A stretch of DNA of 64,000 bases from Pseudomonas monteilii NBRC 103158 = DSM 14164 (lineage in GTDB: Bacteria > Pseudomonadota > Gammaproteobacteria > Pseudomonadales > Pseudomonadaceae): the NCBI RefSeq assembly GCF_000730605.1, contig NZ_BBIS01000022.1, positions 1 through 64,000 on the forward strand, given 5' to 3'. A program made the position numbers and the translations under genes. Numbering within the stretch: the first letter of the stretch is position 1; the number at the start of each line of letters is the position of its first letter. Under the pieces are notes generated by a model. It worked only from the letters and a program-made list of their open reading frames with translations. It did no database searches and was not told the DNA's origin. Positions 45,087 to 54,630 of this stretch are shown here, one piece after another.

Positions 45087-45542
45087 TCAGACAAAACACA
45101 GGGAAAGCGATTCAGCTATATAAGCAGGCTTCTCTTCACCCTCAATTTCCAAGGTGGCAATCGCCTTCAGCAACCACTGCCCCGGCTTTTTCTCTGTCAC
45201 CTCGGCCAGGTCCACTTTCAACCGCACCTGGCTGTCGACCTTGACCGGCTGAATGAACCTGACGCTGTCCAGCCCATAGTTCACCACCATCTTAAGCCCT
45301 TGCGGCAGGACCAGGATGTCCTCGATCAGCTTGGGAATCAGCGACAATGTCAGGAAACCGTGGGCAATCGTGCCGCCAAACGGTGTTTTTGCCGCCTTCT
45401 CAGGGTCGACATGAATGAACTGAAAATCGCCGGTTGCCTCGGCGAACAGGTTGATGCGCTGCTGGTCGATCTTGAGCCAGGCAGAGCGGCCCAGTTCCTT
45501 ACCAACGTACTGCGAAAGCTCTGTAACCGGTACATAGGGCAT
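45087..45542 (-). CDS. MaoC-type (R)-enoyl-CoA hydratase family protein
   Basis: The 151-residue hot-dog protein has the hydratase-2 motif F-A-E-A-T-G-D-F-Q-F-I-H-V-D with candidate catalytic Asp and His near 39 and 44, and G-G-T-I-A-H-G-F-L-T-L-S. Relatives hydrate enoyl-CoA or resemble NodN. Substrate unknown. Monocistronic, on the strand opposite to the lrgAB-type genes. Confidence 0.87.
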   Translation of the reverse strand: MPYVPVTELSQYVGKELGRSAWLKIDQQRINLFAEATGDFQFIHVDPEKAAKTPFGGTIAHGFLTLSLIPKLIEDILVLPQGLKMVVNYGLDSVRFIQPVKVDSQVRLKVDLAEVTEKKPGQWLLKAIATLEIEGEEKPAYIAESLSLCFV

Positions 45543-45685
45543 CGCGGACTCTCCGGGTTGTCAGTTGGTACGAAAGTGCAAGATCAGCACGGCGAACCGT
45601 TTCAGTCAAGTTGCCCGCTTTTCGGCGAATATCGGTCTATAGCCGGGCGTGCTTATAATGGCCACCATGCCCGAGGGAGATGCTT

Positions 45686-46048
45686 ATGCTGTTGCGTGGT
45701 TTGAGCTGGCTGGTGCTGTTCCAGCTGCTGGGAACGGCGATCAATCACCTGTTGGTGCCGGTTTTGCCGGGGCCGATTATTGGCCTGTTGCTGCTGTTGT
45801 TCTTTCTCATGGCTCGCGGTGAAGTGGGCAAGCCGTTGAACGAGGCCGCCAGTAGCCTGTTGCGCTACCTGCCGCTGTTGCTGGTGCCGCCGGCGGTAGG
45901 GGTGATGGTGTATGCCAAGGACATTGCCGCTGATTTCTGGGCCATTGTCGGTGCCTTGCTGATTTCCTGTCTGGTGACGCTGGTGTTTGTCGGGGTGCTG
46001 ATGCAAAAGCTCATCCAGCGCCAGGGCAAGCGTGAGGAGCAGCCATGA
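45686..46048 (+). CDS. lrgA: CidA/LrgA-family holin-like membrane protein
   Basis: The 120-residue protein has four helices with P-V-L-P-G-P-I-I-G-L and L-L-V-P-P-A-V-G-V-M, the LrgA/CidA signature. These proteins affect autolysis and export of small metabolites. ATG 45686 has GAGGGAGA upstream. TATAAT at 45654-45659 is a candidate -10. It overlaps the LrgB-type gene by four bases. Confidence 0.88.
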   Translation: MLLRGLSWLVLFQLLGTAINHLLVPVLPGPIIGLLLLLFFLMARGEVGKPLNEAASSLLRYLPLLLVPPAVGVMVYAKDIAADFWAIVGALLISCLVTLVFVGVLMQKLIQRQGKREEQP

Positions 46049-46761
46049 TGCTCGACTGGCAAGGCGCGCTTGACGCAGTCGTCCATCACCCGTTGTTCGG
46101 TATCGGCATTACGCTCGGGGCCTACCAGGTTGTGCTGGCGGCCTACGAAAAGACCCGCTGGATCTTTCTGCAGCCGGTGCTGGTGTCGATGTTGCTGGTA
46201 ATCGGTGTATTGCTGCTGTGCGGTATCGACTACAGCGAGTACCGCAAAAGCACCGAAATCATGAACATCCTGCTGGGGCCTGCCACTGTCGCCCTGGCTG
46301 TGCCGCTCTATCTCAACCTGCGGCGTATCCGCCAGCTGTTCTGGCCCACATTTACTACGCTGGTAGTCGGGGGGCTGTTCGCCACCCTGTTCTGCCTGTT
46401 GCTGGGCTGGTGGTTCGGTGCCGAACACATGATCCTGATGACCATGGCGCCGAAGTCCGTGACCTCGCCGATCGCCATGCTGGTGGCCGAACAGATTGGT
46501 GGCGTGGCGGCCTTGGCTGCGGTGTTCGTATTGATTACCGGGGTGATCGGGGCCATCTTCGGCCCGGCACTGCTGAACCGCTTCGGGGTACACAGCCCTG
46601 AGGCGCGAGGCATGTCGCTTGGGGTGACCGCGCACGCGGTGGGCACTTCGGTGGCCCTGCAGGAAAGTGATGAATGCGGCGCCTTTGCCGCGCTGGCGAT
46701 GAGCCTGATGGGCGTGGCCACGGCGGTGTTCCTGCCGCTGGCGGTCAGCCTGGTGGCTTGA
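46045..46761 (+). CDS. lrgB: LrgB-family membrane protein
   Basis: The 238-residue protein has seven or eight helices and M-A-P-K-S-V-T-S-P-I-A-M, G-T-S-V-A-L-Q-E, the LrgB/CidB/PLGG1 signature. It acts with the LrgA-type partner; plant PLGG1 carries glycolate/glycerate, so small organic acids are possible substrates. The start ATGATG overlaps the previous stop. Confidence 0.9.
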   Translation: MMLDWQGALDAVVHHPLFGIGITLGAYQVVLAAYEKTRWIFLQPVLVSMLLVIGVLLLCGIDYSEYRKSTEIMNILLGPATVALAVPLYLNLRRIRQLFWPTFTTLVVGGLFATLFCLLLGWWFGAEHMILMTMAPKSVTSPIAMLVAEQIGGVAALAAVFVLITGVIGAIFGPALLNRFGVHSPEARGMSLGVTAHAVGTSVALQESDECGAFAALAMSLMGVATAVFLPLAVSLVA

Positions 46762-46770
46762 GGACTTGTG

Positions 46771-47361
46771 ATGACGCTACCGCTGTTTCCGCTCAATACC
46801 GTGCTGTTTCCTGGCTGCTTTCTCGATTTGCAGATTTTCGAGGCGCGCTACCTGGACATGATAAGCCGCTGCATGAAGCAGGGCGAAGGTTTTGGTGTGG
46901 TGTGCATCCTTGAGGGCGAGCAGGTTGGCAAAGCGCCGCCGATGGTCGCCTCGATTGGCTGTGAGGCGGTCATCCGCGACTTCGTGCAGCAGGACAACGG
47001 GTTGCTGGGTATCCGTGTTGAAGGCGTTCGGCGCTTTAACCTCGACAGCACCGAAGTGCAGAAAGACCAGTTGCTGGTAGGGCAGGTACAGTGGTTGCCG
47101 GAACAGGCGGACAGCCCGTTGCTTGAAGCCGACGATGACCTGTTGGCGCTGCTGGTGGCGCTGGGTGAGCACCCGATGGTCGAAGCGCTGGACATGCCGA
47201 GGCCAGTGGATGGGCGTCAGGCGCTGTCCAATCAGCTGGCGTACCTGCTGCCGTTCATGGAAGAGGACAAGCTGGACTTGTTGACCCTGGATTCACCGCA
47301 GCAGCGGCTGGGGGAGATCCAGAAGCTGCTGGAGCGGATTCAGGGCGAACTGTTTGCCTGA
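46771..47361 (+). CDS. Lon-protease N-terminal-domain (LON_substr_bdg) protein
   Basis: The 196-residue protein resembles the N-terminal domain of Lon alone: L-P-L-F-P-L-N-T-V-L-F-P-G, I-F-E-A-R-Y-L-D-M and G-V-V-C-I-L. It has no ATPase or protease domain. The role of such stand-alone proteins is unclear. ATG 46771 follows AGGA; GTG one codon earlier is possible. It is ten bases after lrgB, so probably in one operon. Confidence 0.86.
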   Translation: MTLPLFPLNTVLFPGCFLDLQIFEARYLDMISRCMKQGEGFGVVCILEGEQVGKAPPMVASIGCEAVIRDFVQQDNGLLGIRVEGVRRFNLDSTEVQKDQLLVGQVQWLPEQADSPLLEADDDLLALLVALGEHPMVEALDMPRPVDGRQALSNQLAYLLPFMEEDKLDLLTLDSPQQRLGEIQKLLERIQGELFA

Positions 47362-47375
47362 GGGTACTGGCTACA

Positions 47376-48692
47376 TCAATATTGGTATCGAAGTAAAGCC
47401 TGCGGCAGCGCATGCATGGCAAAGAACGCCAGCAGCGCCACGCAGGCCGGTAACACCAGCCACCACGCCCGCTGCGGCAAGGCTGGCAGTGTCTGGCGCC
47501 GTTGCACCAGGGTCAGGCTAAGCGCACACACGCAGCACGCCAGCAGTGCTCCGGCCAGAATGTCTGTCGGCCAGTGAGCCCCCAGGTAAACCCGCGACAG
47601 GGCAATCGCCAGGGCCGGAATGCAACCCAGCATCACCCAGGTCAGGCGCATCCGCGGTGGCTGCCCACGCCCCGCCAGCACGGCCATCACCAGAAAGAAC
47701 GCAAACGACGCCGAACTGTGCCCGCTGGGCATGCTGTAGCTGGTCAGCGGGTCGGTCAGCACTTCCGGCCGTGCCCGGGCGAACAGCCATTTGAGTGTGC
47801 CGTTGGCAATCGCCGTGCCCATCAGGGCGCCGACAGCGAACATGGCGTGTCGCCACTGCCGGGCAAGCAGCAACAGGCCTGTCAGCAGCCCGCCAAGGAA
47901 GAACTGAGTACGGAAGTCGCCCAGCCTCGTCACAAGGACCACGGTGCCATCGATGGCCTGGCTGCGGTGTTCCTGGACCAGTGTCATCACGCCTTGATCG
48001 AACTCATGCAGGTAAGGCCAACCGATAAATATCCCGGCCAGGGCGATGAAACTGAGGCCTGCAACCAGCCGGGTGCCGTGACGCTGGTCACGCAGGCTGC
48101 AGTTAAGGCTAAGGCCAATCACCACGGCCAGGGTGCCGGCGATGATGCCCGCATCCAGCCAGAAGCCTTCCGGCAGCGGCAGGCGCATGGCTGCGCCAGT
48201 GGCCCAGCCGGGCAGCAGATAGGCGACCGACCAGCCAGCGCCGGCCACCAGGCTGACGGCGATGAAGCGCGGCAGAGGCATGTCGAACATGCCGGCCACC
48301 ATCGGCAGCATCGGCCGCAGAGGGCCGATGAAGCGGCCTACCAGCAGGCTGGCAATGCCATAACGCTGGAAGTAGGTCTCGGCGCTGCCAATCCATTCCG
48401 GGTGATGGCGCAGTAAGGGTAGGCGGCGGATGTTCTGGTGGAAGTGCTTGCCCACCGTATACGACAGCACATCACCCAAAAGGCCGCCAAGGAAGCCCAG
48501 CAGCAAGGTTTCACCCAGGCTGAAGGCGCCACTGCCGGCCAGTACCGCGACGGCGAACAGCAGCACGGTGCCCGGCACGATGATGCCGGCGATCGCCAGG
48601 CATTCGATGCAGGCCACCAGGAAAATCGCCAGGCCAAGCCACTGTGGGTTGGCGCTGAGCCAGCCGGTCAGGCTGTCGAGCCATTGGCCCAT
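47376..48692 (-). CDS. DedA-PAP2 fusion: membrane lipid flippase-like and phosphatase domains
   Basis: The 438-residue membrane protein has an N-terminal DedA/SNARE-associated domain (about 1-200; G-A-x-x-G-D-type G-G-L-L-G-D-V-L-S-Y, R-F-I-G-P-L-R-P) and a C-terminal PAP2 phosphatase with K-W-L-F-A-R-A-R-P, P-S-G-H-S-S and S-R-V-Y-L-G-A-H-W-P-T-D. Some DedA proteins flip undecaprenyl phosphate and PAP2 enzymes such as PgpB/YbjG dephosphorylate undecaprenyl pyrophosphate, so the fusion could couple both steps; that is inference. Two bases separate it from mag. Confidence 0.88.
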   Translation of the reverse strand: MGQWLDSLTGWLSANPQWLGLAIFLVACIECLAIAGIIVPGTVLLFAVAVLAGSGAFSLGETLLLGFLGGLLGDVLSYTVGKHFHQNIRRLPLLRHHPEWIGSAETYFQRYGIASLLVGRFIGPLRPMLPMVAGMFDMPLPRFIAVSLVAGAGWSVAYLLPGWATGAAMRLPLPEGFWLDAGIIAGTLAVVIGLSLNCSLRDQRHGTRLVAGLSFIALAGIFIGWPYLHEFDQGVMTLVQEHRSQAIDGTVVLVTRLGDFRTQFFLGGLLTGLLLLARQWRHAMFAVGALMGTAIANGTLKWLFARARPEVLTDPLTSYSMPSGHSSASFAFFLVMAVLAGRGQPPRMRLTWVMLGCIPALAIALSRVYLGAHWPTDILAGALLACCVCALSLTLVQRRQTLPALPQRAWWLVLPACVALLAFFAMHALPQALLRYQY

Positions 48693-48694
48693 GT

Positions 48695-49363
48695 TCAGCT
48701 TCCTTGTTCGAGAATGAAGAAGTCACGGCCTTCGACTTGGCCGCGACGTAACGGGTTCCGCGTGCAGAAGCGGGCGTATTCGGCATCGACGAAACGGTAG
48801 GGCAGGTGTTCGTCACGTCCGTGCGGGATGCCCAGGCGCGCGGCCTGGATAACCCGTGGTACGGCGTTGCCGCAATCGTCCACGTACAGTCGCTCGGCGT
48901 CGAAGCGCTGGGCATCCCAGTGCGGCACTTTCAGGCCCAGGGCCCGGCATAGCAGGGTCTGGCCCGCGCACAGGCGCTCATCCGGGCGCAGCTTGCCACT
49001 GGCATCGGGGTTGTTCAGTTGCATCTGCGCCAGGCTGTTGGGGCCTGAAAGGGCATCCTGCCAAGGATAGGCGGACTTGATCAGCACCGCGTTGCCCGGC
49101 CCGTGGGCGCTGAAGTTCAGCGAGTCGCCGCCGCGGGCGTAGTACATGTAGATGTGACCACCATCCAGGAACAGCGCTTTGCGCTTTTCGGTGTAGCCGA
49201 GCGAGGCGTGGCTGCCTTTGTCGGCGAGGTAGTAAGCCTCGGTCTCGATGATGCGCGCGGCAAGCCACAGGTCGCCGTGGCGATGGCGGATAACCTTGCC
49301 GAGCAGGGCTTTGGCCAGGGTCTGGGCATCGCGGTCGAAAAAGCTGTCGGGCAGGGCTGGCAT
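48695..49363 (-). CDS. mag: 3-methyladenine DNA glycosylase, AAG/MPG type
   Basis: The 222-residue protein is of the eukaryote-like AAG family: R-I-I-E-T-E-A-Y with candidate catalytic Glu, D-K-G-S-H-A-S-L-G-Y-T, G-H-I-Y-M-Y-Y-A-R-G and N-x-S-A-H-G-P-G-N-A-V-L. It removes alkylated purines. ATG 49363 fits the family start; the frame continues upstream through the inverted repeat element but this is not coding. It lies immediately before the DedA-PAP2 gene. Confidence 0.9.
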   Translation of the reverse strand: MPALPDSFFDRDAQTLAKALLGKVIRHRHGDLWLAARIIETEAYYLADKGSHASLGYTEKRKALFLDGGHIYMYYARGGDSLNFSAHGPGNAVLIKSAYPWQDALSGPNSLAQMQLNNPDASGKLRPDERLCAGQTLLCRALGLKVPHWDAQRFDAERLYVDDCGNAVPRVIQAARLGIPHGRDEHLPYRFVDAEYARFCTRNPLRRGQVEGRDFFILEQGS

Positions 49364-49850
49364 GCGGGCGGTTCGTGGCTGGGGAGGCGGGATGATAGCA
49401 ATGATTGGCTTAATCGAGGCTGAACCAGGGGCGCGATTGAATGGTATCTGTATGTTTCGCTTGTGGGGCTTCGGTGTGCTCGCCGTGGTGTATTCGTTGT
49501 CGTTGAAATTGAGCGCCGCCCGCGCGGCGCATCGCGAGCTGCGCTCGCTCCTACGTTTGTTTCGGGCCAGTAACACCTGCGCCAACGCGCGCGACCGCCC
49601 TGTTCGTACGACACGATATCGAGCCTTGCGCCAAGGAGTTCGCGCGCAAATCCCACAGGATTGATTGGCCCGAAACAAGCGTAGGAGCGAGCGCAGCTCG
49701 CGATGCGCCGCGCGGGCGGCGCTCGATTTCACAGGCGCAGATAATCGTGAGACGAACTACCATTTTCTACCATCCGCCACCCGCCGCTGGGCGTACACCT
49801 GCGCGGCAGTTATAATCAGCCGATTTCCCCTTCGCCAAGACACCGAACCC
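49364..49850. other. 487-bp region between divergent mag and proA
   Basis: The gap is filled mostly by the 228-bp inverted repeat element at 49504-49731. The remaining ends should hold the mag promoter (49364-49503) and the proA promoter, where TATAAT at 49811-49816 is a good -10 but no clear -35 is seen. No gene is supported. Confidence 0.6.
49504..49731. repeat. 228-bp element with 66-bp inverted arms (BIME/MITE-like)
   Basis: Arms 49504-49569 and 49666-49731 are complementary with two mismatches in 66. Each arm contains two smaller palindromes: GCGCCGC-CCGC-GCGGCGC and GCGAGC-TGC-GCTCGC. A 96-bp unique centre includes CGTACG and GATATC. Arms end in GGGCCA. There is no transposase and no obvious target duplication. 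It resembles a paired REP element or a MITE. Confidence 0.8.
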
Positions 49851-51122
49851 ATGACTGAGTCCGTTCTTGACTATATGACCCGCCTGGGTCGCGCTGCCCG
49901 TGAGGCTTCCCGGGTGATCGGCCGTGCCAGCACCGCGCAGAAGAACCGCGCCCTGCAAGCCGCCGCCGATGCGCTGGATGCTGCCCGTGCCGAGCTGACT
50001 GCCGCCAACGAACTGGACCTGGCCGCCGGCCGCGCCAATGGCCTGGAGCCGGCGCTGCTCGACCGCCTGGCGCTAACCCCGGCACGCATCGACGGCATGA
50101 TCACCGGCCTGCGCCAGGTGGCCAGCCTGCCGGACCCGGTCGGTGCGATTCGCGACATGAGCTACCGCCCATCGGGCATTCAGGTCGGCAAGATGCGCAC
50201 ACCGCTGGGGGTGATCGGAATCATCTACGAATCGCGCCCGAACGTGACCATCGATGCCGCCAGCCTGTGCCTGAAGTCGGGTAACGCGACCATCCTGCGC
50301 GGCGGCTCCGAAGCCATCCATTCCAACCGCGCCATCGCCACCTGCATCCAGCGTGGCCTGGCTGAAGCCGGCCTGCCGGCAGCCGTGGTTCAGGTTGTCG
50401 AGACCACTGACCGCGAAGCCGTGGGCGCGCTGATCAGCATGCCGCAGTTCGTCGACGTCATCGTGCCGCGCGGCGGCCGTGGCCTGATCGAACGCATCAG
50501 CCGCGATGCCCGGGTGCCGGTCATCAAGCACCTGGACGGCATCTGCCACGTCTACGTCAGCCAGCATGCCGACCTGGACAAGGCCTGGAACGTGGCCTTC
50601 AACGCCAAGACCTACCGCTATGGCATCTGTGGCGCCATGGAAACCCTGCTGGTCGACCAGCAGGTGGCCGAGCGCTTCCTGCCGGAAATGGCCCGCCGCT
50701 TCCGGGAGAAGGGTGTGGAGCTGCGTGGCTGCGAGCGTACCCGCGCGCTGATCGAGGCCAAGCCGGCCAGCGAAGACGACTGGCACACCGAGTACCTGGA
50801 CGCGATCCTGTCGATCCGCGTGGTGGACGGCCTGGACCAGGCCATCGAGCACATCAACCACTATGGCTCGCACCACACCGACTCGATCATCAGTGAACAC
50901 CAGGGCGAAGCCCGCCAGTTCATGGCTGAAGTCGACTCGGCGTCGGTCATGCTCAACACCCCGACGTGCTTTGCTGACGGCTTCGAGTACGGCCTGGGTG
51001 CGGAAATCGGCATTTCCACCGACAAGCTGCATGCCCGTGGCCCGGTCGGCCTGGAAGGCCTGACCTGCGAGAAGTACGTGGTCATCGGCGATGGCCAGCT
51101 GCGCGGCCAGGGGTCGTGCTGA
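49851..51122 (+). CDS. proA: Glutamate-5-semialdehyde dehydrogenase ProA
   Basis: The 423-residue enzyme has [13 protein letters not shown], the NADP loop [10 protein letters not shown] and the catalytic-Cys region [14 protein letters not shown]. It reduces glutamyl phosphate in proline synthesis. ATG 49851 is the family start. The following nadD begins one base after its stop. Confidence 0.95.
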   Translation: MTESVLDYMTRLGRAAREASRVIGRASTAQKNRALQAAADALDAARAELTAANELDLAAGRANGLEPALLDRLALTPARIDGMITGLRQVASLPDPVGAIRDMSYRPSGIQVGKMRTPLGVIGIIYESRPNVTIDAASLCLKSGNATILRGGSEAIHSNRAIATCIQRGLAEAGLPAAVVQVVETTDREAVGALISMPQFVDVIVPRGGRGLIERISRDARVPVIKHLDGICHVYVSQHADLDKAWNVAFNAKTYRYGICGAMETLLVDQQVAERFLPEMARRFREKGVELRGCERTRALIEAKPASEDDWHTEYLDAILSIRVVDGLDQAIEHINHYGSHHTDSIISEHQGEARQFMAEVDSASVMLNTPTCFADGFEYGLGAEIGISTDKLHARGPVGLEGLTCEKYVVIGDGQLRGQGSC

Positions 51123-51123
51123 G

Positions 51124-51783
51124 TTGAGCAAGGCCCAGGCAGTCCGGCGCATCGGCATTCTAGGCGGCACCTTCGACCCCGTGCACATCGGCCACCTGCG
51201 CAGCGCGCTGGAAGTGGCCGAGTTCATGGGGCTGGACGAGTTGCGCCTGCTGCCCAACGCCCGGCCGCCGCACCGCGACACCCCGCAGGTGGCCGCCGAG
51301 GATCGCCTGGCGATGGTTCGTGAAGCGGTGCAAGGCGTTGCCTGCCTGAGCGTCGATGCCCGCGAGCTGGAACGTGACAAACCGTCGTACACCATCGAAA
51401 CGCTGGAGTCGATCCGCGCCGAACTGGCCGACAACGACCAGCTGTTCCTGGTGCTGGGCTGGGATGCCTTCTGTGGCCTCCCTACCTGGCACCGCTGGGA
51501 AGAACTGCTGCAACACTGTCACATCCTGGTGCTGCAACGCCCGGATGCCGACGTAGAACCCCCTGACGAGCTGCGCAACCTGCTGGCTGCGCGCTCGGAG
51601 AGCGATCCTGCCGCCATGTCCGGCCCGGCGGGAAATATTTCGTTCGTCTGGCAGACGCCGCTTGCGGTGTCGGCTACACAGATCCGACAGCTGCTGGCCA
51701 GCGGCAAATCGGTGAGGTTCCTGGTGCCGGACGCCGTACTGGCCTACATCGAGGCGCACGAACTGTATCGTGCGCCCAACTGA
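51124..51783 (+). CDS. nadD: Nicotinate-nucleotide adenylyltransferase NadD
   Basis: The 219-residue nucleotidyltransferase has [14 protein letters not shown] at 12-25 and V-S-A-T-Q-I-R near the C terminus. It makes deamido-NAD. No ATG fits; TTG 51124, just behind the proA stop and eight bases after AGGGG, is the likely start. It is followed by rsfS after 43 bases. Confidence 0.94.
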   Translation: MSKAQAVRRIGILGGTFDPVHIGHLRSALEVAEFMGLDELRLLPNARPPHRDTPQVAAEDRLAMVREAVQGVACLSVDARELERDKPSYTIETLESIRAELADNDQLFLVLGWDAFCGLPTWHRWEELLQHCHILVLQRPDADVEPPDELRNLLAARSESDPAAMSGPAGNISFVWQTPLAVSATQIRQLLASGKSVRFLVPDAVLAYIEAHELYRAPN

Positions 51784-51826
51784 CGGTGCCTCTGGCGCCT
51801 CATCTAACGAGTTGAACGAGTTTTAT

Positions 51827-52246
51827 ATGACCAAGCAGAAAATTTACGGCGAAGAACTGGTCGCCCTGACCAAGGCAGCGCTGGAAGACGTCAAGGCCCA
51901 GGACATCCAGGTCATCGACGTGCGCGAAAAGCACAGCCTGACCGACTACATGATCATTGCCACCGGTACCTCCAACCGCCAGATCAACGCGATGCTGGAA
52001 AAGGTCCGCGAAGCCGTGAAGGCCAAGGGCGCCCAACCACTGGGTGAAGAAGGCAAGGGCGACAGCGACTGGGTGCTGCTGGACCTGAACGACGTCATCG
52101 TGCACATGATGACTGCCGCTGCCCGCCAGTTCTATGACCTGGAGCGCCTGTGGCAGGGTGCCGAGCAAAGCCGTGCTGCCGATGGCAAGCACCACAGCCC
52201 GGACCACGCTCACGAGTACTCCGACAAGCTCAAAGACCGCGAATAA
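51827..52246 (+). CDS. rsfS: Ribosome silencing factor RsfS
   Basis: The 139-residue protein matches Rsf[23 protein letters not shown] and [12 protein letters not shown]. It binds L14 and blocks subunit joining when nutrients are low. The His-rich C terminus ([10 protein letters not shown]) is an extension. ATG 51827 is the family start. Confidence 0.95.
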   Translation: MTKQKIYGEELVALTKAALEDVKAQDIQVIDVREKHSLTDYMIIATGTSNRQINAMLEKVREAVKAKGAQPLGEEGKGDSDWVLLDLNDVIVHMMTAAARQFYDLERLWQGAEQSRAADGKHHSPDHAHEYSDKLKDRE

Positions 52247-52256
52247 GGGCAGCGCT

Positions 52257-52724
52257 GTGCGTTTGCGCCTGATTGCGGTCGGCTCGCGCATGCCGAAGTG
52301 GGTCGAGGAAGGCTGGCATGAATATGCCAAGCGCCTGCCTGCCGAGCTGTCGCTGGAGCTGGTGGAAATCCCGCTGAATACCCGTGGCAAGAATGCCGAC
52401 GTCGCCCGCCTGATCCGTCAGGAGGGCGAAGCCATGCTGAGCAAGGTGCAGCCTGGGGAACGCATTGTCACCCTCGAGGTCCATGGCAAGCCCTGGAGTA
52501 CCGAGCAGTTGGCGACCGAGCTGGATCGCTGGCGCCTGGATGCGCGCACGGTGAATTTGATGGTGGGGGGCCCGGAAGGCCTTGCGCCTGAGGTCTGTGC
52601 GCGCGCCGAGCAACGCTGGTCGCTGTCGCCGCTGACCCTGCCGCACCCGTTGGTAAGGATACTCATCGGCGAGCAGATCTACCGCGCCTGGACCGTGTTG
52701 TCCGGGCACCCTTACCACAAATGA
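52257..52724 (+). CDS. rlmH: 23S rRNA pseudouridine-1915 N3-methyltransferase RlmH
   Basis: The 155-residue SPOUT methyltransferase has [19 protein letters not shown] and L-P-H-P-L-V-R, the RlmH set, and exactly the family length with a GTG start at 52257 (AAGGGCAG upstream). It methylates pseudouridine 1915 in helix 69. It follows rsfS after ten bases. Confidence 0.95.
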   Translation: MRLRLIAVGSRMPKWVEEGWHEYAKRLPAELSLELVEIPLNTRGKNADVARLIRQEGEAMLSKVQPGERIVTLEVHGKPWSTEQLATELDRWRLDARTVNLMVGGPEGLAPEVCARAEQRWSLSPLTLPHPLVRILIGEQIYRAWTVLSGHPYHK

Positions 52725-52740
52725 GCCTGTAAGCAGTCCG

Positions 52741-54630
52741 ATGTCGCAGCCGATCCGTCTCAAGGACCACGAGAAAGACGCCCGCTTGGTGCGCAACCGC
52801 GTCGTGGTCGGCGCGGTGGCGATCATGCTGCTTATTTGTGTGCTTATCGCACGGCTGTATTACCTGCAGATCATCCAGTACGACTACCACTCGACGCTGT
52901 CGGAGAACAACCGGGTGCACGTGCAGCCGATTCCCCCGACTCGTGGGCTGATTTTCGACCGCAACGGGGTGATCGTTGCCGACAACCGGCCCAGCTTCAG
53001 CCTGTCGATGACCCGCGAACGTGCAGGTAACTGGCAAGAAGTGCTGGATACCATCGTCGAAGTGCTGGAGTTGACTGCCGATGACCGGGCGCTGTTCGAG
53101 AAGCGCATGCGTCAGGGCCGTAGGCCCTTCGAGCCCGTGCCGATCCTGTTCGAGCTGAATGAAGAGCAGATCGCCCGGGTGGCAGTAAACCAGTTCCGCC
53201 TGCCAGGTGTGGAAGTGGTTGCGCAGCTGGTGCGGCATTATCCGCAGGGGGCGCATTTCGCCCATTCGGTGGGTTATGTGGGGCGCATCAACGAGAAAGA
53301 GCTGAAAACCCTCGACCCGGTGAACTACAGCGGCACCCACCATATCGGCAAGACCGGCATCGAGCGCTTCTACGAAGACGCCTTGCACGGCCAGGTCGGC
53401 TACGAGGAAGTCGAGACCAACGCCCGTGGCCGTGTGCTGCGAGTGCTCAAACGCACCGACCCGAAACCTGGCAAGGACATCGTGCTGAGCCTGGACATCA
53501 AGCTGCAGGAAGCCGCCGAAGCCGCGCTGGGCGGTCGGCGTGGCGCGGTGGTGGCGCTCGATCCGCGTACTGGCGAGGTGCTGGCGATGGTCAGCCAGCC
53601 AAGTTTCGACCCCAACCTGTTCGTGACGGGCATCAGCTTCAAGGCTTATGCCGAACTGCGCGACTCGATAGACCGGCCGCTGTTCAACCGCGTGCTGCGT
53701 GGCCTGTACCCGCCGGGTTCGACCATCAAGCCGGCCGTGGCGATTGCCGGCCTGGACAGTGGCGTGGTCAACGCCAGCAGCCGAGTGTTCGACCCGGGCT
53801 ACTACCAGTTGCCCAACTATGACCACAAATACCGTAACTGGAACCGCTCCGGCGATGGCTGGGTCGATCTGGACACCGCGATCATGCGTTCCAACGACAC
53901 CTACTTCTATGACCTTGCGCACAAGATGGGCATTGATCGGTTGTCCAGCTACATGAACAAGTTCGGCATCGGCCAGCGGGTTTCCCTCGACATGTTCGAG
54001 GAGTCCGCCGGGTTGATGCCATCGCGTGAATGGAAGCGTGCCACGCGCCGCCAGGCCTGGTTCCCGGGTGAAACCCTGATTCTCGGCATCGGCCAAGGCT
54101 ACATGCAGGCCACGCCACTGCAACTGGCCCAGGCCACCGCATTGATCGCCAACAAGGGCGTGTGGAACCGCCCGCACCTGGCCAAGACCATCGAAGGCCA
54201 GCCGCCGGTGGACGAAAACCCCATGGACAACATCGTGCTGCGTGACAAGTCCGACTGGGCCAAGGTCACCCACGGCATGGAGCAGGTGATGCACAACGCC
54301 CGTGGTACTGCACGCAAGGCGGCCGCTGGCGCCCAGTACCGCATTGCCGGCAAGAGCGGTACCGCCCAGGTGGTGGCGATCAAGCAGGGTGAGAAGTACG
54401 ACCGCAACAAACTTCAGGAGCGCCACCGCGACCACGCCCTGTTCGTCGCCTTTGCCCCGGCCGATGACCCGAAGATCGTGGTCTCGGTGATGGTCGAGAA
54501 CGGTGAGTCCGGCTCTGGTGTTGCTGCCCCCGTGGTACGCCAGATCATGGACGCCTGGCTGCTCGACGAAAACGGCCGGCTCAAGCCCGAGTTCGCGCCT
54601 GCCACCGTGACCCAGGAATCGGCCCTGTGA
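52741..54630 (+). CDS. mrdA: Penicillin-binding protein 2 (elongasome transpeptidase)
   Basis: The 629-residue class B PBP has one membrane helix (about 20-42), a pedestal domain and a transpeptidase with S327-T-I-K330, R-S-N-D and K-S-G-T-A-Q. PBP2 crosslinks peptidoglycan for rod elongation with RodA. Its stop overlaps the rodA start by one base (TGATG). Confidence 0.96.
   Translation: MSQPIRLKDHEKDARLVRNRVVVGAVAIMLLICVLIARLYYLQIIQYDYHSTLSENNRVHVQPIPPTRGLIFDRNGVIVADNRPSFSLSMTRERAGNWQEVLDTIVEVLELTADDRALFEKRMRQGRRPFEPVPILFELNEEQIARVAVNQFRLPGVEVVAQLVRHYPQGAHFAHSVGYVGRINEKELKTLDPVNYSGTHHIGKTGIERFYEDALHGQVGYEEVETNARGRVLRVLKRTDPKPGKDIVLSLDIKLQEAAEAALGGRRGAVVALDPRTGEVLAMVSQPSFDPNLFVTGISFKAYAELRDSIDRPLFNRVLRGLYPPGSTIKPAVAIAGLDSGVVNASSRVFDPGYYQLPNYDHKYRNWNRSGDGWVDLDTAIMRSNDTYFYDLAHKMGIDRLSSYMNKFGIGQRVSLDMFEESAGLMPSREWKRATRRQAWFPGETLILGIGQGYMQATPLQLAQATALIANKGVWNRPHLAKTIEGQPPVDENPMDNIVLRDKSDWAKVTHGMEQVMHNARGTARKAAAGAQYRIAGKSGTAQVVAIKQGEKYDRNKLQERHRDHALFVAFAPADDPKIVVSVMVENGESGSGVAAPVVRQIMDAWLLDENGRLKPEFAPATVTQESAL

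Noticed and set aside
49504..49731. Insertion sequence
   Set aside because: Despite long inverted arms the centre is only 96 bp and has no transposase frame, and no target duplication is apparent, so it is listed as a repeat element.
49364..49732. N-terminal extension of Mag through the inverted repeat
   Set aside because: Translation of the repeat yields Arg/Ala-rich sequence, the same kind as the proA frame extension on the other strand; the family start is at 49363.
52663..54435. 590-codon open frame antisense to mrdA
   Set aside because: The PBP2 strand has all catalytic motifs; the antisense product shows none.
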